Source of the DNA: Lepas anatifera
Lineage: Eukaryota; Arthropoda; Thecostraca; Lepadidae
NCBI GenBank assembly: GCA_034440635.1
Contig: JAOTON010000056.1
Coordinates: forward strand, 813,501 to 877,500
DNA length: 64,000 bases
Direction of reading: 5' to 3'
Numbering within the stretch: the first letter of the stretch is position 1; every line of letters starts with the position of its first letter. This document shows positions 1 to 12,291 of the stretch, piece by piece. The notes below the pieces were generated by a model. The model made no database searches, had not been told where the DNA came from, and was given only the letters and a program-made list of their open reading frames with translations. The translations under genes and the position numbers were made by a program.

Positions 1-136
1 CTACGGCTCTGCTCTGTCACCTATTATGCCACAAAATTTAGGTTTCCTAGGTTTCCACTGTGTTCCTGTAAGGAATACTTTGACCTCGAGTGACCTCAAA
101 GGTGACCCGACCAGGCGATTGTATGTAACATAGTCG

Positions 137-573
137 TAAATGAGGAATAACAGCCTGATGCTCATATTATATAAAACTTGTTCGAAAGTTAACAGTCAAT
201 ATATTTGGGGATGAGGTGGCTTAGTGGATAGCACCCTTGTCTTCTAAGCCACCGGTCCCGGGTTCAAGTCCCGGTGGAGCCTCTGAATAAGTCGATCTGA
301 TCCCCAAAATCCCTTCCAACAGGGTGAGAGTTGGCGACGCCGTATGACCCTGGCAGTTGGTGCGTCGTTAAACCCCAACAATTATTATTATTAGTCAATA
401 TATTTCGCCCATGGGGCATGATCACGATCATGATAAATATATATCACCCCATGGGCGAAATATATTGACTGTTAACTTTCGAACAAGTTTTATATAATAT
501 GAGCATCAGGCTGTTATTCCTCATTTACATATTTATCATCATGCTCAAAATAGCTCTCCAAGACATCATTTTC
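137..573. mobile_element. Foldback element with perfect 81-bp inverted arms
   Basis: Once a SINE at 207-393 (plus one TSD copy) is ignored, bases 137-206 joined to 406-416 are the exact reverse complement of 447-527, giving 81-bp arms around a 30-nt loop (417-446). The 12-mer GTAACATAGTCG lies directly before the left arm (125-136) and again at 574-585, so the unit looks like a TSD-flanked insertion with a 46-nt unpaired right tail (528-573). No coding potential is seen. Perfect arms imply a recent origin or continuing correction. It could be a non-autonomous foldback transposon or a snap-back copy made during DNA repair. Confidence 0.75.
207..393 (+). mobile_element. tRNA-derived SINE (family S1), complete
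   Basis: The head looks like a tRNA: a box A-like TGGCTTAGTGGATAGC near 218-233, a box B GGTTCAAGTCC at 261-271, and a TCT triplet in the anticodon position (an arginine-type head). The body ends in GTGCGTCGTTAAACCCCAA followed by an ATT-repeat tail. The 13-mer AGTCAATATATTT flanks it exactly (194-206 and 393-405), a typical LINE-machinery TSD. It sits inside the left arm of a foldback element. RNA polymerase III transcription is inferred from the internal boxes. The same 3' tail occurs at 39060-39265 and 62896-62965. Confidence 0.85.
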
Positions 574-585
574 GTAACATAGTCG

Positions 586-2236
586 GTAGAGATTAAAAGG
601 GGCTGTTTATCGCCGTCGCTCCCCGTTCACTGTTCATTCTACATAGTTTACTGAACAGCAGAGATAACCAGCAATAAGGCCACGGAGCCTTTGTGATGCC
701 AGATGGCTCGAAACATAGCGCTGCGATGGCTCGTGTTCTTTTTTTCAAGACTGATGCCCCGAGCATGAAAGCGAGATAAATGACTGAAGAATGTACATAC
801 ATCTCCTGACGGAGAGCTGTGCTGCACAATACAAAAATATATTTAACTTCATCAAATGGTGCCGCCATGCACACGATTTTAAAGCAATGCAAAGGTTTTT
901 GCAAAGGTTCAAACCGGCAACATATCACGATGGTTTAAAAAGTCCAGTGAAAGATCCAATACGTGATGCCAAAGGTACGCATGCTTTTCTTACGTATACA
1001 TTTTTCAGCACGATTAAGTTCTTGTACATTCCACAATCAAGCATAGCCAACGTTGCCAGACAGCTCCAAGATTTGCTCGCCAATGCGATTATGGAAAAAT
1101 GAATAAAAAATTTCATAGAATACCAGCGGTAAATAAGGCATCCATCACTGTTCATGAAATCTCTACAAACAGATGAAGAGAGGTCCGGGTTTCGTATACC
1201 TACGTTTGAACCAAAACAGTGTTGTGCTGTGCAAGAAGACTTTCTCTTATGGGTGCTGCGTGAATGGTCGCAAATTTAGTCATGGCCATGGAATAGAGAT
1301 ACCTTTATCTTTATTCCATCTTTATTATCTGGTATCTTTATTCTATGGTCATGGCGAATGCCCAATGCAAATGTGATATTAAACATACTGGTATAAATTA
1401 TTTGCTGAAGTAATGAGTGATCTGACGGCCATCATTGCAGGTGAATGAATGCGTTTGTGCAGGACAAAGTAAGTGTCAGTGTTGAAGTCATCTCAGTGTA
1501 TTCCCTTATTCTCCAATGATTATACAAGGCACCAGGAGTGTGGAGTTATATCTATTTGTGGGTGCCCGACCACCTCCAATGAAACGTGGAAGCAATGGTG
1601 AAAGTGGTAAAACATCCTTTGAGTGTTCTCTTTTTCAATACTACTTTTTGGTTCAATACAGTTTAATCGACCTGTGAGAGGACTAAGCACATAATACATT
1701 GTGATATTAATTTTCATGTAGTGGCTCTCGATATTGTTTCAAATTTGCCACCCCTAATCATTAAAAAACACCAATCAACAGCCTTTCGAAGTGGCGTTTG
1801 AACTGGGATCAGTGTCGGCTATGAAGTGATCACCTTTTAAAAATATCATGTGAAGCAACCTGTTCAAGTGACCTGGTCGAATTCGTTATGATTTCAGGAC
1901 AACATATTTTTTCGCATATGTAAGCAGATTCAAATTATCCCCTGGGAATGAAAGCCTTTCAGACACGTTTTTTTACATTGTATGAATCCTCTCAAACGTA
2001 TGCTGTGCTGCATTGGGTCACCTTTTATCGGTACTATGTTTCCATCTCCGGGAACGACGTAATTGTAAGAGTTAGTGGTGCTTACAGGATAAGTTATACT
2101 TATTTCAATTATTGATGAATCCGTGACATCTTTGTAGATGTTCGTTTAAGGATGCACGACTAAATAGCCCATTACTAATAGGTTCCTTTGCCCTCGTCAC
2201 CCTCGAAACAATGGATCTTTTCTTTCACTTTTAATG
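586..2236. other. No recognisable feature
   Basis: Anonymous AT-rich DNA. The open frames here are at most 111 codons, overlap on both strands and show no known motif. I see no splice-bounded coding pattern. Confidence 0.5.
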
Positions 2237-2470
2237 TTTTTTTTTTTTTTATAAATATTGTCCAAGTTGTTGCCAGTTCAGTTTAAGGAGTCGGAGTCTC
2301 ACTAGAGTCATCAAAGGACTTTCCACGGGGACCCCGACCCCACCACCCAAACGAGCAACTCCCACGATGAAGGGTTAATTAAGGAACCAAAGTTGAACGT
2401 CCCACAAAGCATAAGGACGGCCGCCTACCTCAGGTCATCCTCTCACCAGTCAGATGCCAGCTGACCTACG
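2237..2470 (-). mobile_element. SINE family S2, copy 1 (5'-truncated)
   Basis: The T-run at 2237-2250 is the poly-A tail read from the other strand. The following 220 bases match the copies at 24175-24545 and 47395-47740: all share CGGAGTC, GACCCCGACCC, a CCCACAAAGC block and CCAGCTGACCTACG. Similarity stops at about 2470, before the tRNA-like head present in the other two copies, so this copy is truncated at its 5' end. Confidence 0.7.
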
Positions 2471-2729
2471 GTATTAACGGTATCTACCACCTGCCAGTTG
2501 ACCTAAATTACTTTGCCAGAAGTTGCCAAAATGTCGAGTTACAGGTAGATGAAGAAAGGTGGCGCTGCGCGATGGTGTATTTTTTTACTACCTGTGGGAA
2601 ACCTGAGGAGGCCGGTTGCGCCCCCTCGTGTGGGTGGGTGTTAATTGTCATAAGCTCTGACACTTGCACGACGATTATGTAGAAAATGGCAGTGACGATG
2701 AATCTAGAAAACATTTTTTTATAAAAATA
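2471..2729. other. No recognisable feature
   Basis: Unique-looking DNA between a SINE and a MITE. Overlapping minus-strand ORFs here run into the MITE and are not convincing genes. Confidence 0.4.
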
Positions 2730-2939
2730 ATATATTTGCTGACACAGACGCGTTCCGGTTATCTTCTTCAGCGTGCTCAGCAAATACTTTTTGCTGAGCA
2801 CACTGAGAACACTTGCTGAGTATTTGCACACTGAGTAGAGTATTTGCACACTGAGTATTTGCTGAGTATTTGCACACTAAGCATTTGCTGAGTACACTGA
2901 AGAAGATAACCGGAACGCGTCTGTGCCAGCAAATATATA
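2730..2939. mobile_element. MITE-like element with about 58-bp terminal inverted repeats
   Basis: Bases 2730-2771 are the reverse complement of 2898-2939 with one mismatch, and weaker pairing extends inward to about 2787 and 2880. The core is a run of short repeats built from TTTGCTGAGTA and GCACACTGAG. No transposase is encoded, so it would be non-autonomous. Target duplication is unclear because the flanks are AT-rich. Confidence 0.65.
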
Positions 2940-5238
2940 TTGAGGGTTTCCAAATTATAATGATTTTGGGCGTCACCGTTGTATCAACCATGATTCAAAA
3001 TGGCGTGATTGTCACAATCCAGCCTTCCTGAAAACTACGCACATTTGAAACCTTTCAGATGCAAAACGAAAGACCCAGGGAAAATGTAAGCAATGTCTCG
3101 GCGTTGTGTTGGGCCTACTTGAACATCCTTAAAGCTAAATTAATCCACGTCACGTGCTCTTTGACTAAACCAACTAAATTACTTATTAGTTCAGGTTAAC
3201 AAAAGTTGCCTCCATATATATCTGAAGCGCTGATGTTGGCTATTTCGGACCTTTATTTTTGCTAAATTCTAAACAATTTTGCTTAATTGGCATAAGTGTC
3301 TTTAAAGTTATACTATTTAGCAGAGATGGATTAGGTTACGCTACGAAAGATGCTTTCTGTACCACCACAGCCCGGCAAATATAACATTGCAGAGCTGAAT
3401 GCAATGCGTAGCGTCCTACCCCAATTTCCGGGTACACCGTAGCGTACTAAGAAAGTATTTTTGTAACCAAAGATATATTACAAAATCATTATTGCATAAT
3501 CAGCAGTCTTCCAATTTTGGACAGCAGATATTTAGTTTGCACCATAATGTCACTGCAGGTGTTTGATGGGCAAACGGAATGGAATGTGCCATACTTTGAT
3601 TTGCATAGGTACTGGTATTCACACTTGTGCACTTCGCCCACTGTGTATTGATCTTTAAGAATCACATCCCAAACAATGCATTCCCCTTGTTCAGCGCTAT
3701 TCTGAACTTGTTGCACACTACAATATATCAAACCAGCGACTAATTATAAGTGACGCCCGTTGTCGCCGCGGACAGAGGACGCTTGCTCGCTTTGCCACTG
3801 TGTTTGTTTGCGACGCGCAAATCGTATTCCTGATATGCAATCTGCTGAAAATAGGCTTACTAAACCATTGCCAAGAAGGTGTTTAATGTTATACAGGCGT
3901 CAAAATCACTCGACCCTCGATATTTTTTGCCGTTGTTTTTATCGACTTACATTTATTCCCCTGAATAGACATCTCACCGATATGTCCATAGTACTCACAT
4001 ACAATGGATATTCCTTTCACCTGTTCCCCCCGCGGTCCAACAACAAGCGCTAATGAACCCGCACTTACCCCCTAACGACTATTACAACCAGAAAACATTT
4101 TTATTCGCCCGGCTACGCCACCCCTCCCCACCGGCGCTTGAACTCCGCGCCGGTGTCGTGTGATCGTGACCCCTGTCACCTCTGTGCCTCGCGGGCATAC
4201 AGCTACTGCTGGATGCTGGCCGCTGATTTGTTGAGGCGCGTTCGCGCTCCTTGCGATGAGTTCAACGAAAATGTACCATTGAAAACGGATGTGTCGTTAA
4301 GTATGTACTGATGTAAGTGAACATTGCTTTCGAATAGCATTTGCAGAAATTCTTCGCTATAATTTTCCCTATCCACTCGATTATCTTCGTTACTCAAGCT
4401 TCATTCCCGGCACAGGCGAAACAGTTGCCAAGCCCGTCCGTGTCAGAAGCGTCGACGGGCATACCTGCTGACTAGAGAGGAGCGAGACGGATGGGACGGT
4501 GACGGATGGAGGCGAGAGGGCGGGTGCGACACAAAACTATACTATAACCGACCTGAAAAGCACTAGCACCACCGAAGTACTACCGGAAGATACATGCAAT
4601 ACGGAAGAAAAGAGTCAAAAGATTTTCAGTTATTTAGAGTCTTTCACTTTAATGAGACTATATTGAACGCTTAAAAGCGTTATCCCTCCACACGACTCAC
4701 CCATGAAATGAGTCTGAGTAAAACAATGGAGATTTAAAGTCTGTCAAGGTCTAAACAGCATCCCCACCTGAGGTCTAGTAAAAGCCAGACTGAACACTGA
4801 GCAGAATGGGGAGCAAAACATCACATTATTGCCCAGTGGAGGTACCAATTGATTTTCAACTTTACACTATTTGAGTCGAATATTCATGATCAAGCCTTGA
4901 AGCGGGATGTATTTTTGCATCGTAGCTGTGGCTAAAATTCCGTAAACCGTAGTCCGAGAAAAATACCATAGTATATATCTCTAGCGTAGATGTAACCTCA
5001 AACCAAATATAGCTTAACGTAATTCTATAACTTAGCATAGGCCATTTGCGGATCTAGGGGCATTTTTTGGAGAGGACGAAATATTTTTAAGGAAAACGGA
5101 TAAAAGTTGGCACTTTGGGAGAAAGATACTATTGTAGGGGGCCATGGCCCCTTCGCTCCCCTTGGATTTGCCAGTGGCGTAGGCCACCTCTGCTATTTAG
5201 TGAAGAGGAACAATGACGATATAAAGGCACAGGGTGGC
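2940..5238. other. No recognisable gene or repeat
   Basis: About 2.3 kb of anonymous DNA. ORFs of 64-97 codons at 3760-4053 and 4203-4397 show no recognisable domain and no partner exons. A C-rich pocket lies near 4100-4200. Confidence 0.4.
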
Positions 5239-6090
5239 TTAACTCGCACCCCACCGGGGTTCCGGCGCCACCTTCACCCCACGGGAGGGGGGTCATCGAT
5301 AGCTCCCTGCCTCTCACTCCGAGAATATGGGGGTTAGCGCAAATATACAAAGTGCGTTGGAAAGCCCGTGTGAATTTAATATGGGTTTATTCGACATGTT
5401 TAAACGCTCAATTCAAAGGTTTGACCTCCAGAGGTAAAGCTGTGCCACGATAGGTTAAACTAAAATATGCAATGCTTAAGAAACCCGGACATAACTCCCG
5501 TACCATTAGAGCTATTGGAGTTTGGAAAAGTGAATTTTAAAGGCAACCGACAGAGCTTTCTCCCGTAAGGGATTTGCAGCCATTTATGTGAATTTTACAA
5601 CAAAACACAGATTTTTCCCGTGATATTCCAAAGGAAGCTATCTCCCTTGACCTCATCGAAGTCAGATCACGAAAGGTCACAAATTAGTCTTGAAGCATAC
5701 GTAATGAAAGCAAGTGACGTTGGAAACACGACGAAGTTAATTTCAGCACTCTAGCTTGATTTGGTAAGGAGTTATCGCACAAAAGCTATTTTTGACCCCT
5801 GGTGACCTATGACGACTTCAGATACTTCAAAGGGAAAACATCACCACTGGAATCCATGAAAGGGTAGCCAAGAACGATATTCTGGGAAATCGGAGCATTT
5901 GCATACATTTTGTGCCTTAGATCATAAGGCAGATTTTCCCCGTGTGTTTTGCAATGCAGGAGGTCACCTCGTGAACTGCCCTCAGGTAACCCAATCGAAG
6001 AACCCCGGACATACATTTTGTAGATCCTGGAAGGGTCATCAAGTTTAGAAAGTTTTGAATCGATCGGCAGAGAAATGTAACTATGGTAGG
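5239..6090 (+). mobile_element. TTAA element family A, copy 1 (3'-truncated)
   Basis: It starts at TTAA (5239-5242) with CTCGCACCCCACCGG and follows the same order as the other family A copies: an ATATGGGGGTTAGCGC block, TTTGACCTCCAGAGGT, then TGACCT-rich sequence. Similarity is lost near 6090, so the hairpin and 3' palindrome are missing. It is more diverged than copies 2 to 4. Confidence 0.65.
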
Positions 6091-6187
6091 AATCTTAAAT
6101 CAAACGTCCGAATGATAGTACAAAATAAACTCGGATGTGTTTTCCAGCCAGGACTTGCAGGTTTATTAAACAATGACTGCACTAAAC

Positions 6188-7186
6188 TTAACATCCGGTG
6201 GGCCTCCAAACCACCTTCGCGATGGTGGGGGAGAAGGGGTGTTCAAACACCCCTCCCCCTCCAACTCGCCTCCTATACGGGATAGCGAAAAAACGCGAAA
6301 TAACGCTGGTGGATAGCTCATACAAATTCATGGAGAAACTACTCAGTCTCTTTTTGGCCCAGGCCAATATTGAGGCCATGACAGGTCAAATAATGCGGCG
6401 TGTTAGAGAAGAGGTTCGGGGCTCTAGCGTCTGATAACGTTGAGTTAGGATCATTTTTAGGCACCATTCACTTTCCCTCGTTATGGAAAAATGTTGATGT
6501 ATGATATGACTATTCTAGGTCAAAACACAAAAATGACCTGATCTAAGGCCAGATCAAGGTCATTATCTGATCTGGCATAGTCAATACATACATCAATCGA
6601 CTCGCAATAACAATGTAAACGTAATGGTATCAAAATAAAAGCTTTATCGTCATTTCCTGCAAAGTTATTAACCAAAGTCGGAAAATCTGTTTAAGTAGCC
6701 CAGATGACCTCTTATAGAGGCCACAAGTCACAAATTGCAACCTGAACCTAGAAAGGGGCTCAGATACTACGACTTGGAGAATATGAAGGTATTCTCAGCT
6801 GTTTCTACACAAATACAGCCAAATTCCTGTTTTCCCCATGTTTCCAATGGAGAGGTCATGACCCGTACCTGACCTTAAGTCATCGATATGAAAACCCCCT
6901 GATTATATGTTATAGTATTTGGTGGGCCCATTATGAGGTAAACTTTCAATTCGATAGATTTACCTGTTTCTTACTTATGCCACCTTAAATAATTTTGTAG
7001 GTGAGGTCACTTGACCTGTACTGTTGACTTGACCTGAGCTGACCCAACCTTAAAATTTTGGGGAAAGCTGCGGAATTGATCAAGGATAAGGTGTGCCAAG
7101 TACGGTGGCGCTTCGCACCGCCGTTTTTTGTGTTGCCAGAATAACCCGAGGGGGTGTTCAAACACCCCTACCAGGCCGAGGGTTAA
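6188..7186 (+). mobile_element. TTAA element family B
   Basis: It is flanked by TTAA (6188-6191 and 7183-7186); the element is about 991 bp between them. Near both ends lies AGGGGTGTTCAAACACCCCT (6235-6254) or its match (7151-7169), a palindrome with a 2-nt centre. Just inside the 3' end, 7102-7122 can fold into a GC-rich hairpin followed by six Ts. The 3' third resembles family C, so B and C are relatives. No long ORF; non-autonomous. A TTAA target suggests piggyBac-type mobilisation, which is inference. Confidence 0.75.
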
Positions 7187-7250
7187 GAAGGTACTAGACC
7201 TTTTTATATTGTCTTTATAATCTGTTTTTCTAATATGGGCGCCTCAGGGT

Positions 7251-8092
7251 CATAAGCCCCCGCATTGACGGGGCGAGTATTAAGCCTTCGGATTTTTTGG
7301 AGATTTAATAAAAACAACGGCGTGTAGCGCCGCCGTACTCGGGATACCTTTTCTCTGATAATTTTTACAATTTTTTCAAGATTTTATGGTTGGGTCAACT
7401 CAGGTCAGGTCACCAGTGCAGTTCAAGTAACCTCACTTCCAAAAAAAATCAAGATAGCATAAGTAAGAACAGGGTGAATTTATCCAATTGAAACTCATCA
7501 CCTAATAGACTTGCCGAGTTCTAAAACATATATTCCGATATTTTCGATATCGATGACTTAAGGTCAGGTACGAGCCATGACCTCTCTATTGGAAATACAT
7601 GGAACAAATGGTTTATACTGAATACCTTAGTAATGGATGGCGGCACAGCCTTTATTTTAACAACATTGGGTTCTTCTCATCCTTGCAGTTCTGATGATAT
7701 GCATTAAGTTCTAATTTGACCTTGACCTGACCTCAGGTCAGGTCAAATCCGAGATTTGACCTGGCATAGAGATTTGACCTGGCATAGAGATTTGACCGAG
7801 ATTTGACAATATGATATATCATTCGCTTCGTCTTACCGCGAGAATTCCAATTGTGTAAATTAGTCTGCTCTACCTCTAATATTTTAGATGTATTGACTGA
7901 AAACGCTTCATTTACATGTTATTCCTATGGCGATATGTCTTGACCTCTAATGACCTTAAATGTCACCTGAAAATGGCTTTCCAACGCCTTTTACAGTTTT
8001 CCGCTATTTAGTGTGGTTCTCGAGATCTTAGGGGGAGGGGGTGCCCTCATCAAAGCAAAGGTAACTCATACCCCCGTCAATGCGCATGTTAA
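7251..8092 (-). mobile_element. TTAA element family C, copy 1 (degraded, reverse)
   Basis: Reverse-oriented relative of the copies at 21264-22112 and 35289-36146. It shares the GCATTGACGGGG end, the GC hairpin with its adjacent A/T run, the TGACCTGACCTCAGGTCAGG block at 7724-7743, and the terminal GTCAATGCGCATGTTAA (TTAA at 8089-8092). The outer left end is eroded and its TTAA is lost. Confidence 0.65.
7722..7746. repeat. 25-bp palindrome of TGACCT/AGGTCA half-sites
   Basis: Two overlapping TGACCT hexamers face two AGGTCA hexamers around a single central base, with 12-bp perfect arms. The same palindrome is kept in the other family C copies (about 21614-21637 and 35650-35674). It resembles clustered nuclear-receptor half-sites; binding is not shown by sequence alone. 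Confidence 0.6.
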
Positions 8093-9049
8093 AAAATCTA
8101 CTCACTTGCGCAGTGGATCGGGTTCAGGACCCCCTGGTTTTGAAATAAACATCCACCCCTTACTCCGTCTGCACCCCACTCAACTAAATGTAAAAGCAAA
8201 CCACACTACGAATGCGGGGAGTAATTCAGAAACACTGAAAAGTTTATTTTCAGAACGTTTAACATCTGCCCGCGGCACAGATTTATCATTGCGCTGTGGG
8301 GAATGAATGGCAAATAAAGCTTGAAGTGGATCATACATAAAGTTTCATGTGGATAATAAACAGCGTTAGCAGCCGATCCCGGAAGAGCACTCAACGTTAC
8401 CGCTGCTCGTTCTTGGAATAAGCCTGGGTAACCTCATTGCAGTGTATTGTTGCTGCGTAACAGGCGGCCGGCATTGCTGACTGACGCCCGGCCAGGCCCC
8501 CGGCTGAGTGTGTGACCCGTCCCAGGTCACCGCGCAGGGGCGATGCCGGCGCATGATGAGCTACGTACACGCTTGACACGGTGGGCGATACTTATCAACC
8601 ACACCACGATATCATAGCCAAGCCAATAGCATCAGAAATAAACAATTTATCACCTAACTTGTTCATTCTATTCAGCTTAAGACCATGCCACGGTGGTTTT
8701 AGGAACAATCCGGTGGGCTACCTTCGCTAGATTCGACGCCGCTTGCTGTTGGTCTGAAGCGGATCTGGAGTGTTTTACACACCGACCAGACCAAAACCCG
8801 CTCGACTGAAGTCATACAGAATTCCTCTAAAAGTTCAGAGGGAGAGTTGAACACTGCTTCCGTAAATTCACTTTGGAAATGACTTTATACCGATATTTCC
8901 CATGCATCATAAAGCCCTCAAGACTTATCTCGAAACAGCTGGCACTTCATTTTTATTGGTATTCTCATTGCCATCGAAAAATTGTCCACGTAGAAATGAG
9001 CTGTATTCCCAGCGAGGCTGAAGATCTCTTGTCAGCCCCGGATGAGTCC
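8093..9049. other. No recognisable feature; GC-rich pocket at about 8370-8590
   Basis: No gene is recognised. A GC-rich, CpG-containing stretch near 8370-8590 carries overlapping short ORFs on the minus strand without motifs. It could be a decayed repeat or a promoter-like island; I cannot decide. Confidence 0.35.
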
Positions 9050-9165
9050 TGGATGGGTTAACGCCGGCACGGCAATACCAGCCCTATACAAAGCCTGTGG
9101 GAGGCAAAATCCAGGGCAGGTCCTGACCCCCCCCCATTCCCAGGGATCTCCAACCATTAATGAAA
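9050..9165 (+). repeat. Repeat J, copy 1
   Basis: This stretch matches 31415-31525, sharing GGGTTAACG, GGCACGGCAATA, CCTATACAAAGCCT and a following C-rich run. A TTAA at 9058-9061 sits at the same place as in the other copy. Both may be ends of a larger TTAA-type element. Confidence 0.5.
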
Positions 9166-10440
9166 GCAGGGGACTGGCCAGAAGTTTCACAACTCCTCTC
9201 ATCTTGAAAACGCTCTCGAACATAATTCGATTTATCCATCTTATATGTAATCTGTCTGATGGATAGTCTGAGTTGAGTATAACCCGAAATGAACATAAGA
9301 TAATATTTGACATGAACTGCATGCGGAGAGGTTTTGTAAAGTCAGTTAACAACGCAGGCCATCGCATTCTTCGGCACCAAAAGTGGCGCAGGGGGAAGCG
9401 GTCAGCCCCATGGCGTATTTTTTCAAAATATTTCATGTACATTAATTCCTTACCACTTTATTTGTCACTCAGCCTTATAATTCATTCTCATCGCCTTACG
9501 TCAATACCTATGTGAAGTTCCGAGAATAACATCAGCCCAGAATAGAGTGCGTTTTGCAATCATAGATAGACATTCTGCATCAGCGGCGTAATACAAATTA
9601 GATATGTCATTCATTCATCGAACGACACCATCGAGTTTGGCGACTAAGCGAACCTGCCGGCCCATGTGTGAGCAGAAGTGGGAGGCGGCTGGCAACTTAA
9701 TTGAGCACCACGTGTGAGGTAGCACCTGCCCTCCGGTCCCCACCCCACCTGTCCTTTACTATCGACTGCAGCGCTCGGTGAAGGCCTGCAGGCCAATACA
9801 ACAGCCCCTCACTTTCAATATGACTGGCTTCTTTTATGGAGAAGCACGTGACAAGGACATCAAAAATGCATGACTTACGTCAGCCTCAGCGTTGTGATGA
9901 TTACCAGTGGCACAAATGACAATAATCAACAGCGAAGGTGAAGGCAGGCCCCACCTGCAGTGAGTGGGGAGGACGATATGCGTGATGATGAGTAAATATC
10001 GTTCAGGAATATACGGAGGTCCGATTTAACCCAGGATGTGGATGTATATCCCTTTTGAAGTGTCCCTGCACCCCGATGAAGCGTCAGAGTAGTGCCTAAA
10101 TATCACCCAAATTGCCATGGCTTCCATTTTATGGACTTCAAATGGTATTGGACAGTTGAGCAGGCCCGCACTGGATACGATATCATTAGTCTTTGATATG
10201 AGTCTTAATGGCAAATAGTTTCAAACTTGGGAACCACCAATCATTTTCGAAAATCCATGCCCCTAGATTCGATCACTGATTGAATCCACTATTAACACGC
10301 GCCTCACAAGAGGGGGAGATGGGGGCGAAATTAACCACCTCCTGGCTTTCCCCAAATAACGCAGAAACGAAGAGAGGCAGAACAACGCAGCTTCAGTACC
10401 TCATCCCTGATCACTTTCACGCATGTGACCAAATGTTTTA
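9166..10440. other. No recognisable feature
   Basis: Anonymous DNA. The 136-codon minus-strand frame at 9032-9442 overlaps repeat J and has no recognisable motif; I do not treat it as a gene. Confidence 0.4.
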
Positions 10441-11000
10441 CGTCAGGTCATGTTAGGTCAAGGAGTTATTCAAGATCAAGCGACCCGACCTCAAACCCTA
10501 AAACCACCAGTTTGAAGCGGCGCCTAAGGAACATCTGCTAGTCGATCAGTTTCAAACTTTCAGAATATGATAAGATCATTAAAGGCCTACAAATCTGTTA
10601 TCTCGGAATTTCCATATTGTTGACCTAAGATGGCGTCAATTTTTTGGTCGCCCCATTTCGTCTATGGTGAAAAATAGAAAAGGCACGTTTTCAGTAAATA
10701 CTAGATAGATCAGCTTCAAAGACCTCTTGCCGTGTATTCTTATCACGATCTTGATTAAAAAGTTTAGTTTTTGATCATCTGAACTCTCAAAGGTCATGTC
10801 AGGTCACATGACATTGCAGCAATTATTTTGTTTAATAAATTTGCACTGAATTGTAAACAATGTTCAATGTTGCTTGCATTGTGCTTATCCTGACACGGAG
10901 AGTCGATTTATATGCAACATGGCCATACCAGGTCACCATGTGACCCTTACCCAGCTTGATGTCCAGCCATTCTAACCATTTGACCTAGCAAGGTCATATT
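10441..11000. repeat. AGGTCA-rich unclassified repeat
   Basis: Several AGGTCA/TGACCT hexamers occur here (for example near 10444-10462, 10793-10806, 10930-10945 and 10980-10995), as in families A to D, but I could not find paired TTAA ends. Probably a decayed relative. Confidence 0.35.
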
Positions 11001-11161
11001 ATACATCATTCGATTTCGACATTTGACAGGAGAAGCAGACACGTGACCACGACAGTTCGAGAACAGCTGAAAACGAGCTGAAAATGTCGGTTCCTGGTTG
11101 GGCGAACAATTAGGCGTGGGCACATTTGAGGCACTGAGTCGCAAATCGTTGCGGGCGTGGT

Positions 11162-12165
11162 TTAACCCTCCCCACCGAGGGGGCCATCGATGGGCCCCTA
11201 AGGTTTTTCAGGATAGCAGAAAAACGACGAGGCGCAGCACCGCGGTTGAGGGCTCTACCTCTCACTGCATCATTTTCCATCATCCTGAAATTTTTACCGG
11301 GTCACCCAGGTCAGGTCACCAGACGAGGTCAACCAAGGTCACCTCACTTCACCTTTAGAGCTCTGTAAGAGCTACATTTCAAAGTCGATCGATTTGAAAC
11401 TTCCTGCACTTCATGACCCCTCCAGGGTCTACAAGGTGTATATCCGGGATTTTCGATTTCGTGCCTGAGGTCAGGTCACGAGGCGACCTCTCCCATTGGA
11501 AAGCATGGGGAAAGCTATTTCATGATATAAAAGCCACAAAAATGATTGCAAATATTCAGACTGCTCAGAACAACGTTTTTGGACACCCTTTCACAGATCC
11601 CAGAGGTTATATTTGCCTTTGACTTTTCCAAGGTCATCCAAGGTCACCAGGGTCAAAACAGTATTTTGACAATAACTTTTGACCTAATTGAGCTAGAGCG
11701 GTGAAACAAACACCATCGTGTTTGTCTTGTCACTGGCTTTCATTTCATATACAGCAAGGTCACTTTTTGACCTTTCGTGACCTCAGGTCATATTAGGTCC
11801 GAGGTGACCTCTGGCGGTCAAACCACTGGCGGGAGGTCTTTACGTTCCACATAGCGGAAAAGTACTGGCAATTTGCTATCAAATGTACTTTACCAGGCCT
11901 CAATAGCTCTAATGACATAAGAGTTATGCCCAGTTTGTTAATCATTGCATATTTGAGTGAAAATAGCCGATCTTGACCTAATTTGACCTCTGGAGGTCAA
12001 ACCATTGACCTGAGCACTAAAAATGCAAAGTAATTTCTTACTGAATTCCGCGAGCTTTCTATTGCACTTGCAGATTTGCGCTAACGCCCATATTTTCGGA
12101 GTTAGAGGGGGCCATCGATGGCCCCCGGTGACGAAGGTGGCGCCGGACCCCGGTGGGCGGGTTAA
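11162..12165 (-). mobile_element. TTAA element family A, copy 2 (reverse, complete)
   Basis: It is bounded by TTAA at 11162-11165 and 12162-12165, with about 996 bp between. It is a reverse-oriented, near-complete match to the copies at 13586-14611 and 57035-58070. The GGGGCCATCGAT-type palindrome lies near both ends (about 11181 and 12109-12128), and AGGTCA hexamers are dense. The element contains no transposase-like ORF. It abuts a family D element starting at 12292. Confidence 0.8.
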
Positions 12166-12291
12166 CTGCATGCGCATATTGCCTTGGTCGGTGCAAAACG
12201 TATTGCCACCGATTAAACGTAGAAAATGTATCAAACTGCCCAAGGAACCGTGTCGTGCGCCAAACCCCAGCGTTAAAGCTTCCTCAAGAAA

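Noticed and set aside
241..280. Functional tRNA-Arg(TCT) gene
   Set aside because: The tRNA-like head is fused to a SINE body with a shared tail and is flanked by a 13-bp TSD, so it is a SINE.
9032..9442. 136-codon minus-strand ORF
   Set aside because: It overlaps repeat J, competes with frames on the other strand and shows no motif.
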